Assembly: GCA_947034885.2 (NCBI GenBank)
Contig: OX344754.2
Location: forward strand, 25,479,369-25,543,368
Direction of reading: 5' to 3'
DNA length: 64,000 nt
From: Thuidium tamariscinum
Taxonomy: Eukaryota > Streptophyta > Bryopsida > Hypnales > Thuidiaceae
In this document: piece after piece, positions 44,771 through 55,665 of the stretch
How the letters are laid out: each line of letters starts with the position of its first letter
Numbering within the stretch: position 1 is the first letter of the stretch
Made by a program: the position numbers and the translations under genes
Notes under the pieces: generated by a model
Told to the model about the DNA's origin: nothing
Seen by the model: only the letters and a program-made list of their open reading frames with translations
Database searches by the model: none

Positions 44771-46779
44771 AAGTGCAAGCATACGTTCAAAGTCACCTCC
44801 CAAGTTACCCCTCGGTTCCTCACTAGTCTCTCCCACAACAACTTTCAATAGTAACACAACATAATGAGTGAACCAAGTGTAGATTGCAATAAGTTTCAAC
44901 AACTTGGAGGGGTCTCAAGTCCCCAAGTGCACACAATACTTACCAAAGGGGTGTAAAAACCCCAAAAGACCATCAAAGGCTCCCTTGGCATCAAAAGCTA
45001 AAGGAAATCCGGCATAACCCGGGCCCAATAGTCCTCCTCCCTTAAATGGGTAGGAGTTGAGAGAGAGAGAGAATGAGAGGAGAATGCCGCCCCTTTTATA
45101 CCCAAAAGGGAGCAACACCCCCCCTTAATCTACTAAGAATAACTAGATGAGGGAAATTAGGAGGTCCGTACATGTTTACCCTTCCCAAATCTAATTATCC
45201 ACCTAAAATCTACACAATTTGAATTAAGAAATTCAAATCTTACCTAACCTTACAAGAACTTGCAAAACCGTCAAAGTTACCTTCCCCAAAATCTACAAGT
45301 TCTTACATGGGAGAAGTTCCCATGTGTTCCCACCTACTTAATTTGAAATTACTTACACCAAAGCACATGAGCCACCTCCACTAACTTTTTGAGGTGGTAC
45401 TTGCTCCCACATGTGCCCGAAGTTCCCCACACGTTCCCTACGCGTTCCCCACGGCTACTGGGGCCCAAACTCCCCAAAAATGCATTGGGGGGCCTAAAAC
45501 CCCCATTTCTTCTCCATGTGTTGTCCCCAAAAGGCTAACTTTTGGAGTTTAGCTTCAAATGGCAAACGGATTGCGTCATTGGCTTCGGAAGGCCATAATT
45601 AGTCTAAGAGGAATCCCCTACCCCTTAATCTATGTCCAAATTCTCGAGGAATCTTAGCGTAAGCTGGGATCCAAGTTGGGGTAAATTCCCAACTTTTGGA
45701 GTTTAGCAATTTTGGACCCCAAACCTTTTCCAATCTTCCAAGTAGGTGGAAGGAGGTAGGAATAGACCCAAAATAGGCTCCGTTCTGATGTCGTATGGCC
45801 CCCGTACGCCGGTCAACCGCCGCCTTCGTCATTTAATTTGTCAGTTGGGGAGGAATGTCGCCGATTCGGGATCTTCTGACTATCGTTTCGTCTTGAAATT
45901 TGCGGAAGCGCTCCGTTGGTGTGAGACCGCCTTGCCGGATTTTTAGTGGGATTTTACTGCACTTTGGGATATTCTTTCGAATTCCCACCCAAAGTCCACC
46001 GCGGTTGACCGTCTGGGAAAATATCCAACCAATGTCGGAAAATTTCCAAACTTTAGAGGGGACCACCCATGGGATCCCCCCCCTCAGATGCAAATCTGCA
46101 TCCCCACTGCGTGCTCCTAGAATTAGGAAATTGCCGGTACCTGCATTTCAAGGTTAGTATTTTATCCGTATTCTCTTCGATGCTATGGGGAGTGGGGGAT
46201 TCCTCCTAGATCCCCCCATGAGGACTTCCTAGCCTAGACAGGGCCTTCTTAGGCTTCTTACCCTAATTCTGCACATCTCCATCAATTTGGCGTCTATTTA
46301 GCTAAGATCGGGCCCGTTTTGGATGCAAACTATCCTAAATCCCACCTAATGACCAAATGGCACATTGATATGTGTAATGCCAATACCGGTTTAATGCCCT
46401 TTTGTGGGTGTTATGAGCCTAAATACGCCTTAGTTTATGTATAAATTCGAAAAAAGAACCCGTGAGTCTTTGGTGACGAATCGGGGACTCACACGGCGAA
46501 GCTTTGAACCCCCTAAGTCTTAGCGGGGTATCAAATGCAAGTCCCTTCACAATAGCAACAACGTTATGTTTCCAACACCTTGGAAATTAACCCAACATTT
46601 AGCTTCCAACAACTTAGTAAGCAAGTCCTCACATAGTTTAAGAGCAACTAGTGCCCACCCAACCACTTAGAATACACTTTAGCATTACATTAGGTGTCAA
46701 AAGCCAGGGTCCAGCCCAAGTCCAGAGCCAGCCCAGTCCAGAGCCAGCCCCATTTCGGAGCCAGCCCTAGACCAGAGTG

Positions 46780-49147
46780 TGAGTCCCCGATTCGTCACTA
46801 GGGACTCACGGGTTCTTTTTTCGAATTTATACATAAACTAAGGCGTATTTAGGCTCATAACACCCACAAAAGGGCATTAAACCGGTATTGGCATTACACA
46901 TACCAATGTGGCATTTGGTCATTAGGTGGGATTTATGATAGTTTACATCCAAAACGGGCCCGGTCTTAGCTAAATAGACGCCAAATTGATGGAGATGTGC
47001 AGAATTAGGGTAAGAAGCCTAAGAAGGCCCTGTCTAGGCTAGGAAGTCCTCATGGGGGGATCTAGGAGGAATCCCCCACTCCCCATAGCATCGAAGAGAA
47101 TACGGATAAAATACTAACCTTGAAATGCAGGTACCGGCAATTTCCTAATTCTAGGAGCACGCAGTGGGGATGCAGATTTGCATCCAAGTGGGGGGATCCC
47201 ATGGGTGGTCCCCTCTAAAGTTTGGGAATTTTCCAACATTGTTTGGACATTTTCCCAGACGGTCAACCGCGGTGGACTTTGGGTGGGAATTCGAAAGAAT
47301 ATCCCAAAGTGCAGTAAAATCCCACTAAAAATCCGGCAAGGCGGTCTCACACCAACGGAGCGCTTCCCCAAGATTCAAGACGAAACGATAGTCAGAAGAT
47401 CCCGAATCGGCGACATTCCTCCCCAACTGACAAATTAAATGACGAAAGCGGCGGTTGACCGGCGTACGGGGGCCATACGACATCGGAACGGAGCCTATCT
47501 TGGGTCTATTCCTACCCCCTTGCACCTACTTGGAAGATTGGAAAAGGTTTGGGGTCCAAAATTGCTAAACTCCAAAAGTTGGGAATTTACCCCAACTTGG
47601 ATCCCAGCTTACGCTAAGATTCCTCGAGAATTTGGACATAGTTTAGGGGATAAGGGATTCCTCTTAGACTAATTATGGCCTTCCGAAGCCAATGGCGCAA
47701 TCCGTTTGCCATTTGAAGCTAAACTCCAAAAGTTAGCCTTTTGGGGACAACACATGGAGAAGAAATGGGGGTTTTAGGCCCCCCAATGCATTTTTGGGGA
47801 GTTTGGGCCCCAGTAGCCGTGGGGAACGCGTAGGGAACGTGTGGGGAACTTCGGGCACATGTGGGAGCAAGTACCACCTCAAAAAGTTAGTGGAGGTGGC
47901 TCATGTGCTTTGGTGTAAGTAATTTCAAATTAAGTAGGTGGGAACACATGGGAACTTCTCCCATGTGAGAACTTGTAGATTTTGGGGAAGGTAACTTTGA
48001 CGGTTTTGCAAGTTCTTGTGAGGTTAGGTAAGATTTGAATTTCTTAATTCAAATTGTGTAGATTTTAGGTGGATAATTAGATTTGGGATGGGTAAACATG
48101 TACGGACCTCCTAATTTCCCTCATCTAGTTATTCTTAGTAGATTAAGGGGGGGTGTTGCTCCCTTTTGGGTATAAAAGGGGTGGCATTCTCCTCTCATTC
48201 TCTCTCTCTCTCAACTCCTACCCATTTAAGGGAGGAGGACTATTGGGCCCGGGTTATGCGAGATTTCCTTTAGCTTTTGATGCCAAGGGAGCCTTTGATG
48301 GTCTTTTTGGGTTTTTACACCTTTGGTAAGTATTGTGTGCACTTGGGGACTTGAGACCCCTCTAAGTTGTTGAAACTTATTGCAATCTACACTTGGTTTA
48401 CTCATTGTGTTGTGTTACTATTGAAAGGTGTTGTGGGAGAGACTAGTGAGGAACCGAGGGTTGACTTGGGAGGTGACTTAGAGAGTATGCTTGCAATTTG
48501 TGCCTACCTCCTCCCCCCTTCTTCTTGTGTGTAAAGCTAAGCTAGTCCCATGAGGGACGACGGAGCGTTGACCCTCCTCTAAATACTTAGCCTTGATACA
48601 TAGGAAGACACTCTCTTCTCCCTCTTCCCTTAGTCACGGTATTTAATTAGGTCCCATAGGGACGGCGAAGCTTTGAACCCCCTAAGGGTCAAAGCAATTA
48701 GACACTCTCTTCTCCCTCTTCTCTTAGTCACGGTATTTAATTAGGTCCCACAGGGATGGCGAAGCTTTGAACCCCCTAAGGGTCAAAGCAATTAGACACT
48801 CTCTTCTCCCTCTTCTCTTAGTCACGGTATTTAATTAGGTCCCATAGGGACGGCGAAGCTATGGCCCTCCCAAGTCTCTAGGCCATTAAAAGTCTTAGTC
48901 AAGTGTCAAAAATACATCCTCACGGCGAAGCTTTGGATCCCTTAAGTCTTAACGAGGTGTCAAATGCAAGTCCCTTCACAATAGCAACAACGTTTAGTTT
49001 CCAACACCTTGGAAATTAACCCAACGTTTAGCTTCCAACAACTTAGTAAGTAAGTCCTCACCTAAACTAGGAGCAATTAGTGCCCACTCAACCAATTAGC
49101 ATTGTATGAGGAGTCAAAAACCAGGGTCCAACCCAAGTCCAGAGCAG
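46780..49147 (+). mobile_element. LTR-like repeat, copy C (uninterrupted)
   Basis: Begins TGTGAGTCCCCGATTCGTCAC directly at the end of copy A (head-to-tail) and runs about 2.37 kb to the CCAGAGC at 49147. The TATA block is at 48171. It gives the uninterrupted reference against which the insertions in copy A are visible. Small open frames near 47114-47672 are mirrored in A and B; they are probably shadow frames but are notable for being conserved. Confidence 0.55.
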
Positions 49148-49440
49148 GGCTGTGTGGACGTCCGGGCGTCGGTGTCTGCGTCCGGACATCCAGCGTCCGG
49201 CACCTCGCGGACGTCCTGTGACATTTGAATTTCCGAATTTAGTGCGCCCGGTAAAATACAGAGGCGGACGGCCGCCCCGGCAACCGGCGTCGGAGGTCCC
49301 GTCCGACCTCCCGTCCGACCCGACCGCGGCGTTGGAGGTCCCGTCCGACCGCCCGTCCGCCCCGACCGCCGGCGTTCGCTACGAAAGCAATCCCGTCCGC
49401 TCCGACCGACCGCGTCTGCCACGCGTCCGTGATTCTAACT
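49148..49440. repeat. Orphan CGGAC/GTCCG island
   Basis: GC-rich DNA with at least 15 GTCCG or CGGAC motifs lies between repeat copy C and AT-rich DNA. It is the same motif type as the islands at 53745, 57035 and 60920. No intact gene adjoins it. It could be the promoter of the lost 5' part of the minus-strand hAT gene, since it lies on the correct side, but this is a guess. Confidence 0.6.
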
Positions 49441-50634
49441 TTCAATATAGCCATTTTGGTATTTAACTTAAAATAAGAAAATGAAGCTTGAAAACTTTTC
49501 TTTTTATTTGAACTTAAAATTTTGAAAAATTCCAAGAATTGAAAAATTTATTGCAATTGCAAGTTCTATGTGTTGAAATCCGTCAAATACAATACATTGT
49601 CTTTTTCATTCATATTTATTCGTTTTAAGATCAATCCTTAATTTCAATTGCAATATTCAGTTTTCCATTTAACATTCAAAATTTCAAACTATTCCAATAT
49701 ATAGTATAATTGATATAATTTTCTTAACTTTTTACTTTAAAATTATTACAATAATATGTAGTTTTCATCAAGCAATTTGTAGAAAAATAGAATATGTAGA
49801 AAGTAGAATTTTACAATAGAATTTTTCTTGATAATGTATAAAATCAAAAATTTAATTTTCTTTAATAGCCAAATTTGACTTTGAGGTCTTTGTTATTGTA
49901 GTTTTTGGTTCAAAATTTTTTAAAGGCAAATTGAGAATTATATATAGTGATCTCCATTTATACTTGTACCTTTGGAAGAAATTGAAAGTATTTCGGATTT
50001 TTTCTGCTAGTTTTCCTATATTTATTTTTAATTTTGTAAAAAAATGATAACGATTAGAATTTTTCTCAAAATCAATTGCTTCCATTTTTGGTTCAATTGA
50101 TAATCAACTATTGTTTCAATCAAATTTTTGTTTCAATTGATTTGGTTATTTTTGTTTCAATTAAAAATCGGCACAAAATCAATTGAAACCAAAATATAAA
50201 TTTTATATCGATAAAATTCATAGTTTCTATTCCATTTGGTCAAATATCATCCTTAAGCTAAAATAAGCATATCTTATTTTGTTCAAACATCAATCTTATA
50301 TTTTTATTACTTGAAACTATGAATTTTATATCACTATGAGGAAATTCAAATGATTTTGAGCGAAATTTTAGTCATCTTTTTAGTTGCAAATATTAATTGG
50401 TGGGGAAATTCACAATAAAATTTTGGAACAATGTACCCTATTACTTGAACAAGTTAACAAAAAGATCAACAAGTTGGTTTTCTTAAAAAAAATTTAATCA
50501 TGAAGATTTTGATTTTTGACATTCCTTTTGGGACAAGTTTTTAGTATTTTGAAGTGCATTTCGGGCACCAGTCCTTTTGGGGTTAATGGCATTTTCGAAT
50601 TTTGAATCATGATCTGTCCATGTCATGATTTTAT
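49441..50634. other. AT-rich DNA, no gene
   Basis: I see no coding sequence or clear repeat boundary; there are simple variations of CAATTGAAA/TTTCAATTG near 50080-50220. Confidence 0.6.
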
Positions 50635-51567
50635 TTAACCCCTAAATGCCCAAAGTCCCCTCGGGGGACACTTGGGATTTCGGGCAGGCTCGTGTGACCT
50701 GAAATTTTGACATAATTTTTTGAAAATTTTTTTGAAGATAGAAAATCACATCAGCTTTCTAAAAATATAATTTTTTTTTCAGTCGGTGCTCGGGAGCAGA
50801 AGTTTTGCCATCTTAAGTCAAAAAAGTAGTTCGGCGGGCAGAAAAAAAAAAACACAAAAAAATGAATTTTTTTTTTTTTCAATTTTTTTTTCTGAAAGAT
50901 TATGTTTTTGTCTACATTTGAAGCTTTGATTCATCCTATTTGGACTAATAATGAAAAAGTTATGGACAATCTTGTTTTTTGGGCAATTTAAGCATCTTCT
51001 TCAAAAAACAACTTATAGAATTCATTTTTGAATGCAATTTTCAATTTTTTTCAATTTTTTTTTTTTGAAAAGGTTAAATTTGTTTTCAAGAACAATCCCA
51101 CCATTGGGATTATGATTTTTTTATTCCATCTAAAGGCTATTAACAATTTAGTATTTTGTTCAACTTTGGACCTACTTCTACTTAACAATTTTTTTATATG
51201 TGCAAATGAAGTTTTGACATTCTGAAATTTTTTTCTACAACTCTCAACTCAAATGTTCAAGATAAAAAATTTTAACCTTATGGTGTGTAGTGCAAAGAAA
51301 ATCCACAAATGGCCATCAAAGTCACCTGAAATTGCAGGCCGCAGTTGAAAAAAACTTTCTTTTTCAACTTCAAATGCTAATATCTTCCAATCCGTACGGT
51401 CAAACTTCATGAAATTTTTACCACATGATTTGAGACAAGTGAATTACAAGATCCTACGGTTAGATTGTAAGGAAAAAGTTCTTTTAGGTTTCTTGAGTGA
51501 TTGCAGCAGAAATGGCAGTTTTCAGTGGTTTCAAAGCCAGAAAATGCCTTGGGAACTTAGGGGTTAA
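50635..51567. mobile_element. TTAA-bounded MITE, copy d (best preserved)
   Basis: Starts TTAACCCCTAAATGCCCAA and ends GCCTTGGGAACTTAGGGGTTAA. The right end, reverse complemented, is TTAACCCCTAAGTTCCCAA, so the terminal inverted repeats agree at 17 of 19 positions. Length is 933 bp with no open frame of note. It serves as the reference copy for the family (TTAA target, CCCC terminus). Confidence 0.7.
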
Positions 51568-52060
51568 AATTGCCATAAATTTCTCAGAGCTCCGCAAAAA
51601 GAATTTTGTCATTTGAATTTCATTTGTGAAACGTTTGTACACCTCTGAAAAATATAAAACTCTCTTGAAGTTCACCCTAACATACTCAAATTGCAAGTGA
51701 GGACGCTAATAGGTACTTCTACCTTACTTACTACTTAGACCTTATACATCATGCAAATTGTTACACAACCTTATCAAGTATCTATGTGCACAACAACATC
51801 TACCAAAAATAAATACTATTGATCTCATTCCCCCCCCATGAATACGTTTGCCTATCAAGTATCAAAGATCATAAACATTAATAGCTGGAATTTTCAAATG
51901 CTTTCAGTAATTCAAAAAATATAATAGATTTCATTTGGGTTGCCATACATTGGTGCTCCGTATATATACTACGTATTATATATGCCGCACGTGTACATTC
52001 TCTCTATAACATAGACTACATATCATTCTATACTTACGTATGCTACTATACTATGCCGAT

Positions 52061-53560
52061 CTATTCATACGAACGCCGAAAGTGTTCATTGGGAATAGGC
52101 CAGTTGAAAGTACTGGTCCAACGATTGATGATGCGTGCCAAACCGCCTGCATTCTCCGGGCCGTCTTTGCAAGGGCGCTCCAAGTACGCACGAAATGAAA
52201 TTGCCAAGGCTTGGTGATCAAATTTGCTCATGCTTGGCGTTTCCATGTTCAACTTGTGGTACTCCTCAAACATGCAATCCCTGTTAATTGCCATGGCTAT
52301 TTTGCACACTGCATACTCCTCCGTTGCAATGGATAAACTTGGAATTACTTGCACATTTTTGTCTTTTTCGTGCAAATATGCAATCTTCGGGGTCACCCAC
52401 CAACGGTTTTGCAAAGTAGCATCCATCTCTTCTTTGGATGTGAACACGTACAATGACTTCGGTGGTTCTGTAACGTACGAAGTCATGCCCCAATCGCACA
52501 CTCCAATGTACACGCGCGACTCGTCCGCGGGGAAGTGCAACATAATGTTGTCCAGTGAGATATCATTGTGCAAATATCCTACATCGTGCACCGCATGCAT
52601 GATATGCAACAACGCCCATGCTAGTTCCGTACGTTTCTTCCGAAATCGTGCAAGATGATCTGCGGCAATGACATCCGCATCCGTTGGCGAGCTATATTGC
52701 AAGTGCATACGTATGTTGTCTGGATAAGTTCTATCCAAATGCATCATCTTTCACAAGGTCCCGCCATTCCACCAATATGCATATCCTTCATTCCTCCTTG
52801 CATGAATTGCATGAAACCGTATCACTCCGGGATGGCCAATCCGCACCGCCATGGACTCGTTTTGGTGTTCCGCCTTCGCAAGATGAGGTAGCGTCTGCTG
52901 TACATTAGATAGCTTTGCTGCAAACTCCCAATACTCAGGTATTTCACGGCATCCCCGAATTTGCACCCTCCGAATTGTTGCGTACCCGCCTTTGGTCACG
53001 ACATCATCACAATTAATCACGGTCGCCGTGTCTGGAAGTGCTATTAGATGCTTCCTGCCTTCCGTCAATTCAACCATTCCATCATTGGTTTTCCACCAAC
53101 CCATAGATCCTCGTCTGTTCCTGGCAGACGTAAATGGAGCACATCGGTCGACAAACAATTCAGCCCTTAGAATGACTTGCTGAAATGCAGCATCATGTTC
53201 ACGGTGATGCTTCCCATACTTCGTTAAGATGTCCTTCGCATTCCACAACGCGTCATGCACCTTATTTTTCAAAAACGGCTCAAAGCCAGTCTTATCCATC
53301 TCACTGTGCCATTGTGGAACAGAAACCGCATCCATAAGCCGTCACCACATGTCGTCCTTGAATTTTTTAGGACAGTCCTCATTGTAGCAAACATACTTCA
53401 TTTGCAAGGACATCGTGCTCTCCGATTTGTAGAAGTCCACGATCACTTTAATCAGCATATTATTCAATGCTTCAGAGGGCTTGTTTGCTTTTACCTCCTC
53501 TTTAGATGGACCTGCCACCTCCTCCAGTTTCCTTTTACCTGCCTTCTTTGTTCGTCCCAT
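52061..53560 (-). pseudogene. Divergent protein kinase gene with two in-frame TGA codons
   Basis: One minus-strand frame of 499 codons from ATG 53560 to TAG 52061 is interrupted only by TGA at codons 73 (53344-53342) and 270 (52753-52751). Kinase elements are all present: a glycine-loop-like Thr-Lys-Gly-Gly-Tyr-Ala-Thr (about 189-195), the beta-3 Lys (about 216, Ala-Ala-Lys), the catalytic loop His-Asn-Asp-Ile-Ser-Leu-Asp-Asn (Asp 333, Asn 338) and Asp-Trp-Gly (Asp 356) in place of DFG. The first 75 residues are Lys-rich with a Cys-x5-Cys pair. No introns are seen. It is preceded by a CGGAC island and TATA box. It is either a pseudogene by recent C-to-T changes or needs readthrough; I favour the former. 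The kinase family was not recognised. Confidence 0.8.
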
Positions 53561-53744
53561 CATGATAAAAATCACGTCAAAACTTCGAAAAAAAGCAACA
53601 AGGGGTCCCCAATAATGTCACCCTTGCTTTCCCTAGGAGGGGAACCAATGGAGACTTAAGAACTTAAGCCACCAAGCTTTCCACTCCACGCTTGCAAAAT
53701 GCAAGAGAGAAAACAAGAGTGAGGGCGAACGGCCCCGACCGCCC

Positions 53745-53990
53745 CTCTTATACCCTGGCGGACGCCCTCACCTGTGCGGACGACCCGACGAGGCGCTGTC
53801 CGCGCGATCGCACGGCGGACTTCCCGTCCGCGCGATCGGACGGCCGCGGACGGGCGGACAGATATGCGTCCGCCTCGTCGGACGGCATCAGTCCGTCCGC
53901 CCGTCCGATCGGGCGGACGGGAAGTCCGCCGTCCGATCAATCCGACGGACGACCACGATCGGGCGGGTGCCGTCCGCCTAATCCAACGGT
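53745..53990 (-). promoter_or_regulatory. CGGAC-island promoter of the kinase gene
   Basis: In gene orientation, about 235 bp dense with CGGAC and GTCCG in both orientations (with CGATCG spacers) lead directly to CCAGGGTATAAGAGGGGCGG (TATA at about 53746-53752). The ATG follows 190 bp downstream. The contrast with the AT-rich flanks is abrupt at both edges. The same layout stands before the genes starting at 56742 and 61407. Confidence 0.7.
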
Positions 53991-53993
53991 CTA

Positions 53994-54960
53994 CTTTGTA
54001 GAAGGCCTTCATTTGAAATTTCACGTGAAGAGGGGCCAAAAAAATATGGAGAGGTTGAAATTTCTTAGAACATTTCTGTTCTTTGACAAATTTCCATTTG
54101 GAAATTGAAATTGCCTATTTTTTGTGAGATTCCAAAAAATAGGATACATTGCAATATTTGGAGTTTTTTGCTGAGTGCCCTATTCATTTCAAATTTCATG
54201 TGAAAAGGGGCCAAAAAAAATATGGAGAGGTTGGAATGTCATAGAACATTTGTGTTCTATGACTAATTTCCATTCCACATTTGAAATTCTCTAGTTTTGA
54301 TTTTATTTAAAAAAATACGCCACGTAGCCATTTCTGGGTCTACTTTGTAAATGGCCTATTCATTTCAAATTTCACGTGAAAAGGGGCCAAAAAAAATATG
54401 GAGAGGTTGGAATGTCATAGAACATTTGTGTTCTATGAGTAATTTCCATTTGGAAATTGAAATTGCCTATTTTTGTGAGATTCCAAAAAATAGGCTACAT
54501 TGCGATATTTGGAGTTTTTTGCTAAGTGCCCTATTCATTTCAAATTTCATGTGAAAAGGGGCCAAAAAAAATATGGAGAGGTTGGAATGTCATAGAACAT
54601 TTGTGTTCTATGACTAATTTCCATTCTACATTTGAAATTCTCTAGTTTTGATTTTATTTAAAAAAATACGCCACGTAGCCATTTCTGGGTCTACTTTGTA
54701 AATGGCTTATTCATTTCAAATTTCACGTGAAAAGGGGCCAAAAAAAATATGGAGAGGTTGGAATGTCATAGGACATTTGTGTTCTATGACTAATTTCCAT
54801 TCCACATTTGAAATTCTCTAGTTTTGATTTTATTTAAAAAAATACGCCACGTAGCCATTTCTGGGTCTACTTTGTAAATGGCCTATTCATTTCAAATTTC
54901 ACGTGAAAAGGGGCCAAAAAAAATATGGAGAGGTTGGAATGTCATAGAACCATTGGAGAA
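53994..54960. repeat. About 176-bp tandem satellite with two alternating monomers
   Basis: The anchor CACGTGAAAAGGGGCC (or CATGTG) recurs at about 54022, 54195, 54372, 54547, 54722 and 54899, a 174-177 bp period. Two monomer types differ in their second half: one has GAGATTCCAAAAAATAGG, the other ACGCCACGTAGCCATTTCTG. Their order is A-B-A-B-B plus a truncated unit. It abuts the kinase promoter island. Confidence 0.92.
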
Positions 54961-55665
54961 ATTGGAATGCCATTGAATTTTGACTACGGATGAGAAATTA
55001 GGGCCTCTCTTATTTTATTCTTATAAAAATTCTAAATGTACATGCTAGAGATCACATAGGGAAAAAAAACACGTGAAAGTTTCATTCCACCTCTTTGGAC
55101 TACGGATGAGGAATTAGGGCCTCTCTTATTTTATTCTCATAAACTTAAATAAACTAACATGTAAGTCTTCTATTTCTTTTAACCCCCAAATGACCAAGTA
55201 TTGCCTTGACAATTTTTACAATTTTCAAAATGGGTCATCAAAATATATTAGTTTCAAAGGCATAACAAGTATAACCCCAATCAAGTTTTTAGCTTATTAA
55301 ATTCTACTTCACAATTCTAAGTTGTTAAAACTATGTTTCAAATATATGTTCGAAGAGGCATTGTAACCGGAGTACTAGAAAAGAGGGGAAAACATTCCGA
55401 TGCAATATTCATATTTAAATAATAACAATAGCTACACATTGGTTAATTTTAATACTACAGGTCAAAGGTCCCATCCATAGATCCAATATTGTACTCACGC
55501 GTTTCAAAAATTTGTATTTTTATAAATACTTATAGGTTCGTGAGTACCCCTCACCAACATTACAATACCATGCTTGCCACCACCTACAGTACATGGCAGT
55601 GGATTACAATCATTACACCGTAGTGCGGACTAGCCACTACAAGAGTGTAGTCTTTTTGTTGTACT
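54961..55665. repeat. Short direct repeat and partial TTAA-family copy
   Basis: GACTACGGATGAGAAATTAG and the following GGGCCTCTCTTATTTTATTC recur about 115 bp apart (54983 and 55098). A TTAA-family left end begins at 55179 (TTAACCCCCAAATGACCAAG) and is related to the copy at 36985. There is no gene. Confidence 0.6.

Larger units (their letters stand above)
42912..46495 (-). mobile_element. LTR-like repeat, copy B (inverted, 3.6 kb)
   Basis: Copy B lies in reverse orientation. Its TGTGAGTCC start is at 46495 and its sequence matches A and C leftwards to about 44150, including the TATA block. It then continues for a further 1.2 kb absent from A and C. That extra part holds a G-rich stretch, four 30-bp repeats at 43845-43935 and 57-bp repeats at 43198-43450, and may be the leader of a longer retroelement. 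No protein was recognised. Confidence 0.55.
40512..46779 (+). mobile_element. LTR-like repeat, copy A, interrupted by copy B and a MITE
   Basis: Copy A starts TGTGAGTCCCCGATTCG inside the hAT gene. It matches copy C through the TATA region and the GTCCCATGAGGGAC segments to 42911, and resumes at 46496 (CGGCGAAGCTTTGAACCC) to end at 46779. The gap is exactly filled by inverted copy B, so A is the host of B. The first 31 bp contain a hairpin, GTGAGTCCC and GGGACTCAC, around a 13-base loop. A strong TATAAAAGGGG and a CT-rich initiator-like tract suggest an LTR with U3 and R, but no gag-pol, primer-binding site or clear TG-CA pairing was found, so the class is uncertain. Confidence 0.55.

Noticed and set aside
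45833-46157. Small open frames conserved in repeat copies A, B and C (also 40768-41173 and 47114-47438).
   Set aside because: They lie upstream of the TATA box, overlap on both strands, and are conserved because the whole repeat is; no domain was recognised.
40512-46495. Copies A and B read as 2.4-kb terminal inverted repeats of one foldback element.
   Set aside because: Copy A continues after B at 46496 with the sequence expected from copy C, so B is an insertion in A and not the other end of the same element.
53656-54108. Arg/Pro/Gly-rich open frames on both strands over the CGGAC island (similar ones at 49114-49535, 56912-57380 and 60693-61296).
   Set aside because: GC-rich repetitive DNA lacks stops in several frames at once; the translations are low complexity and overlap on both strands.
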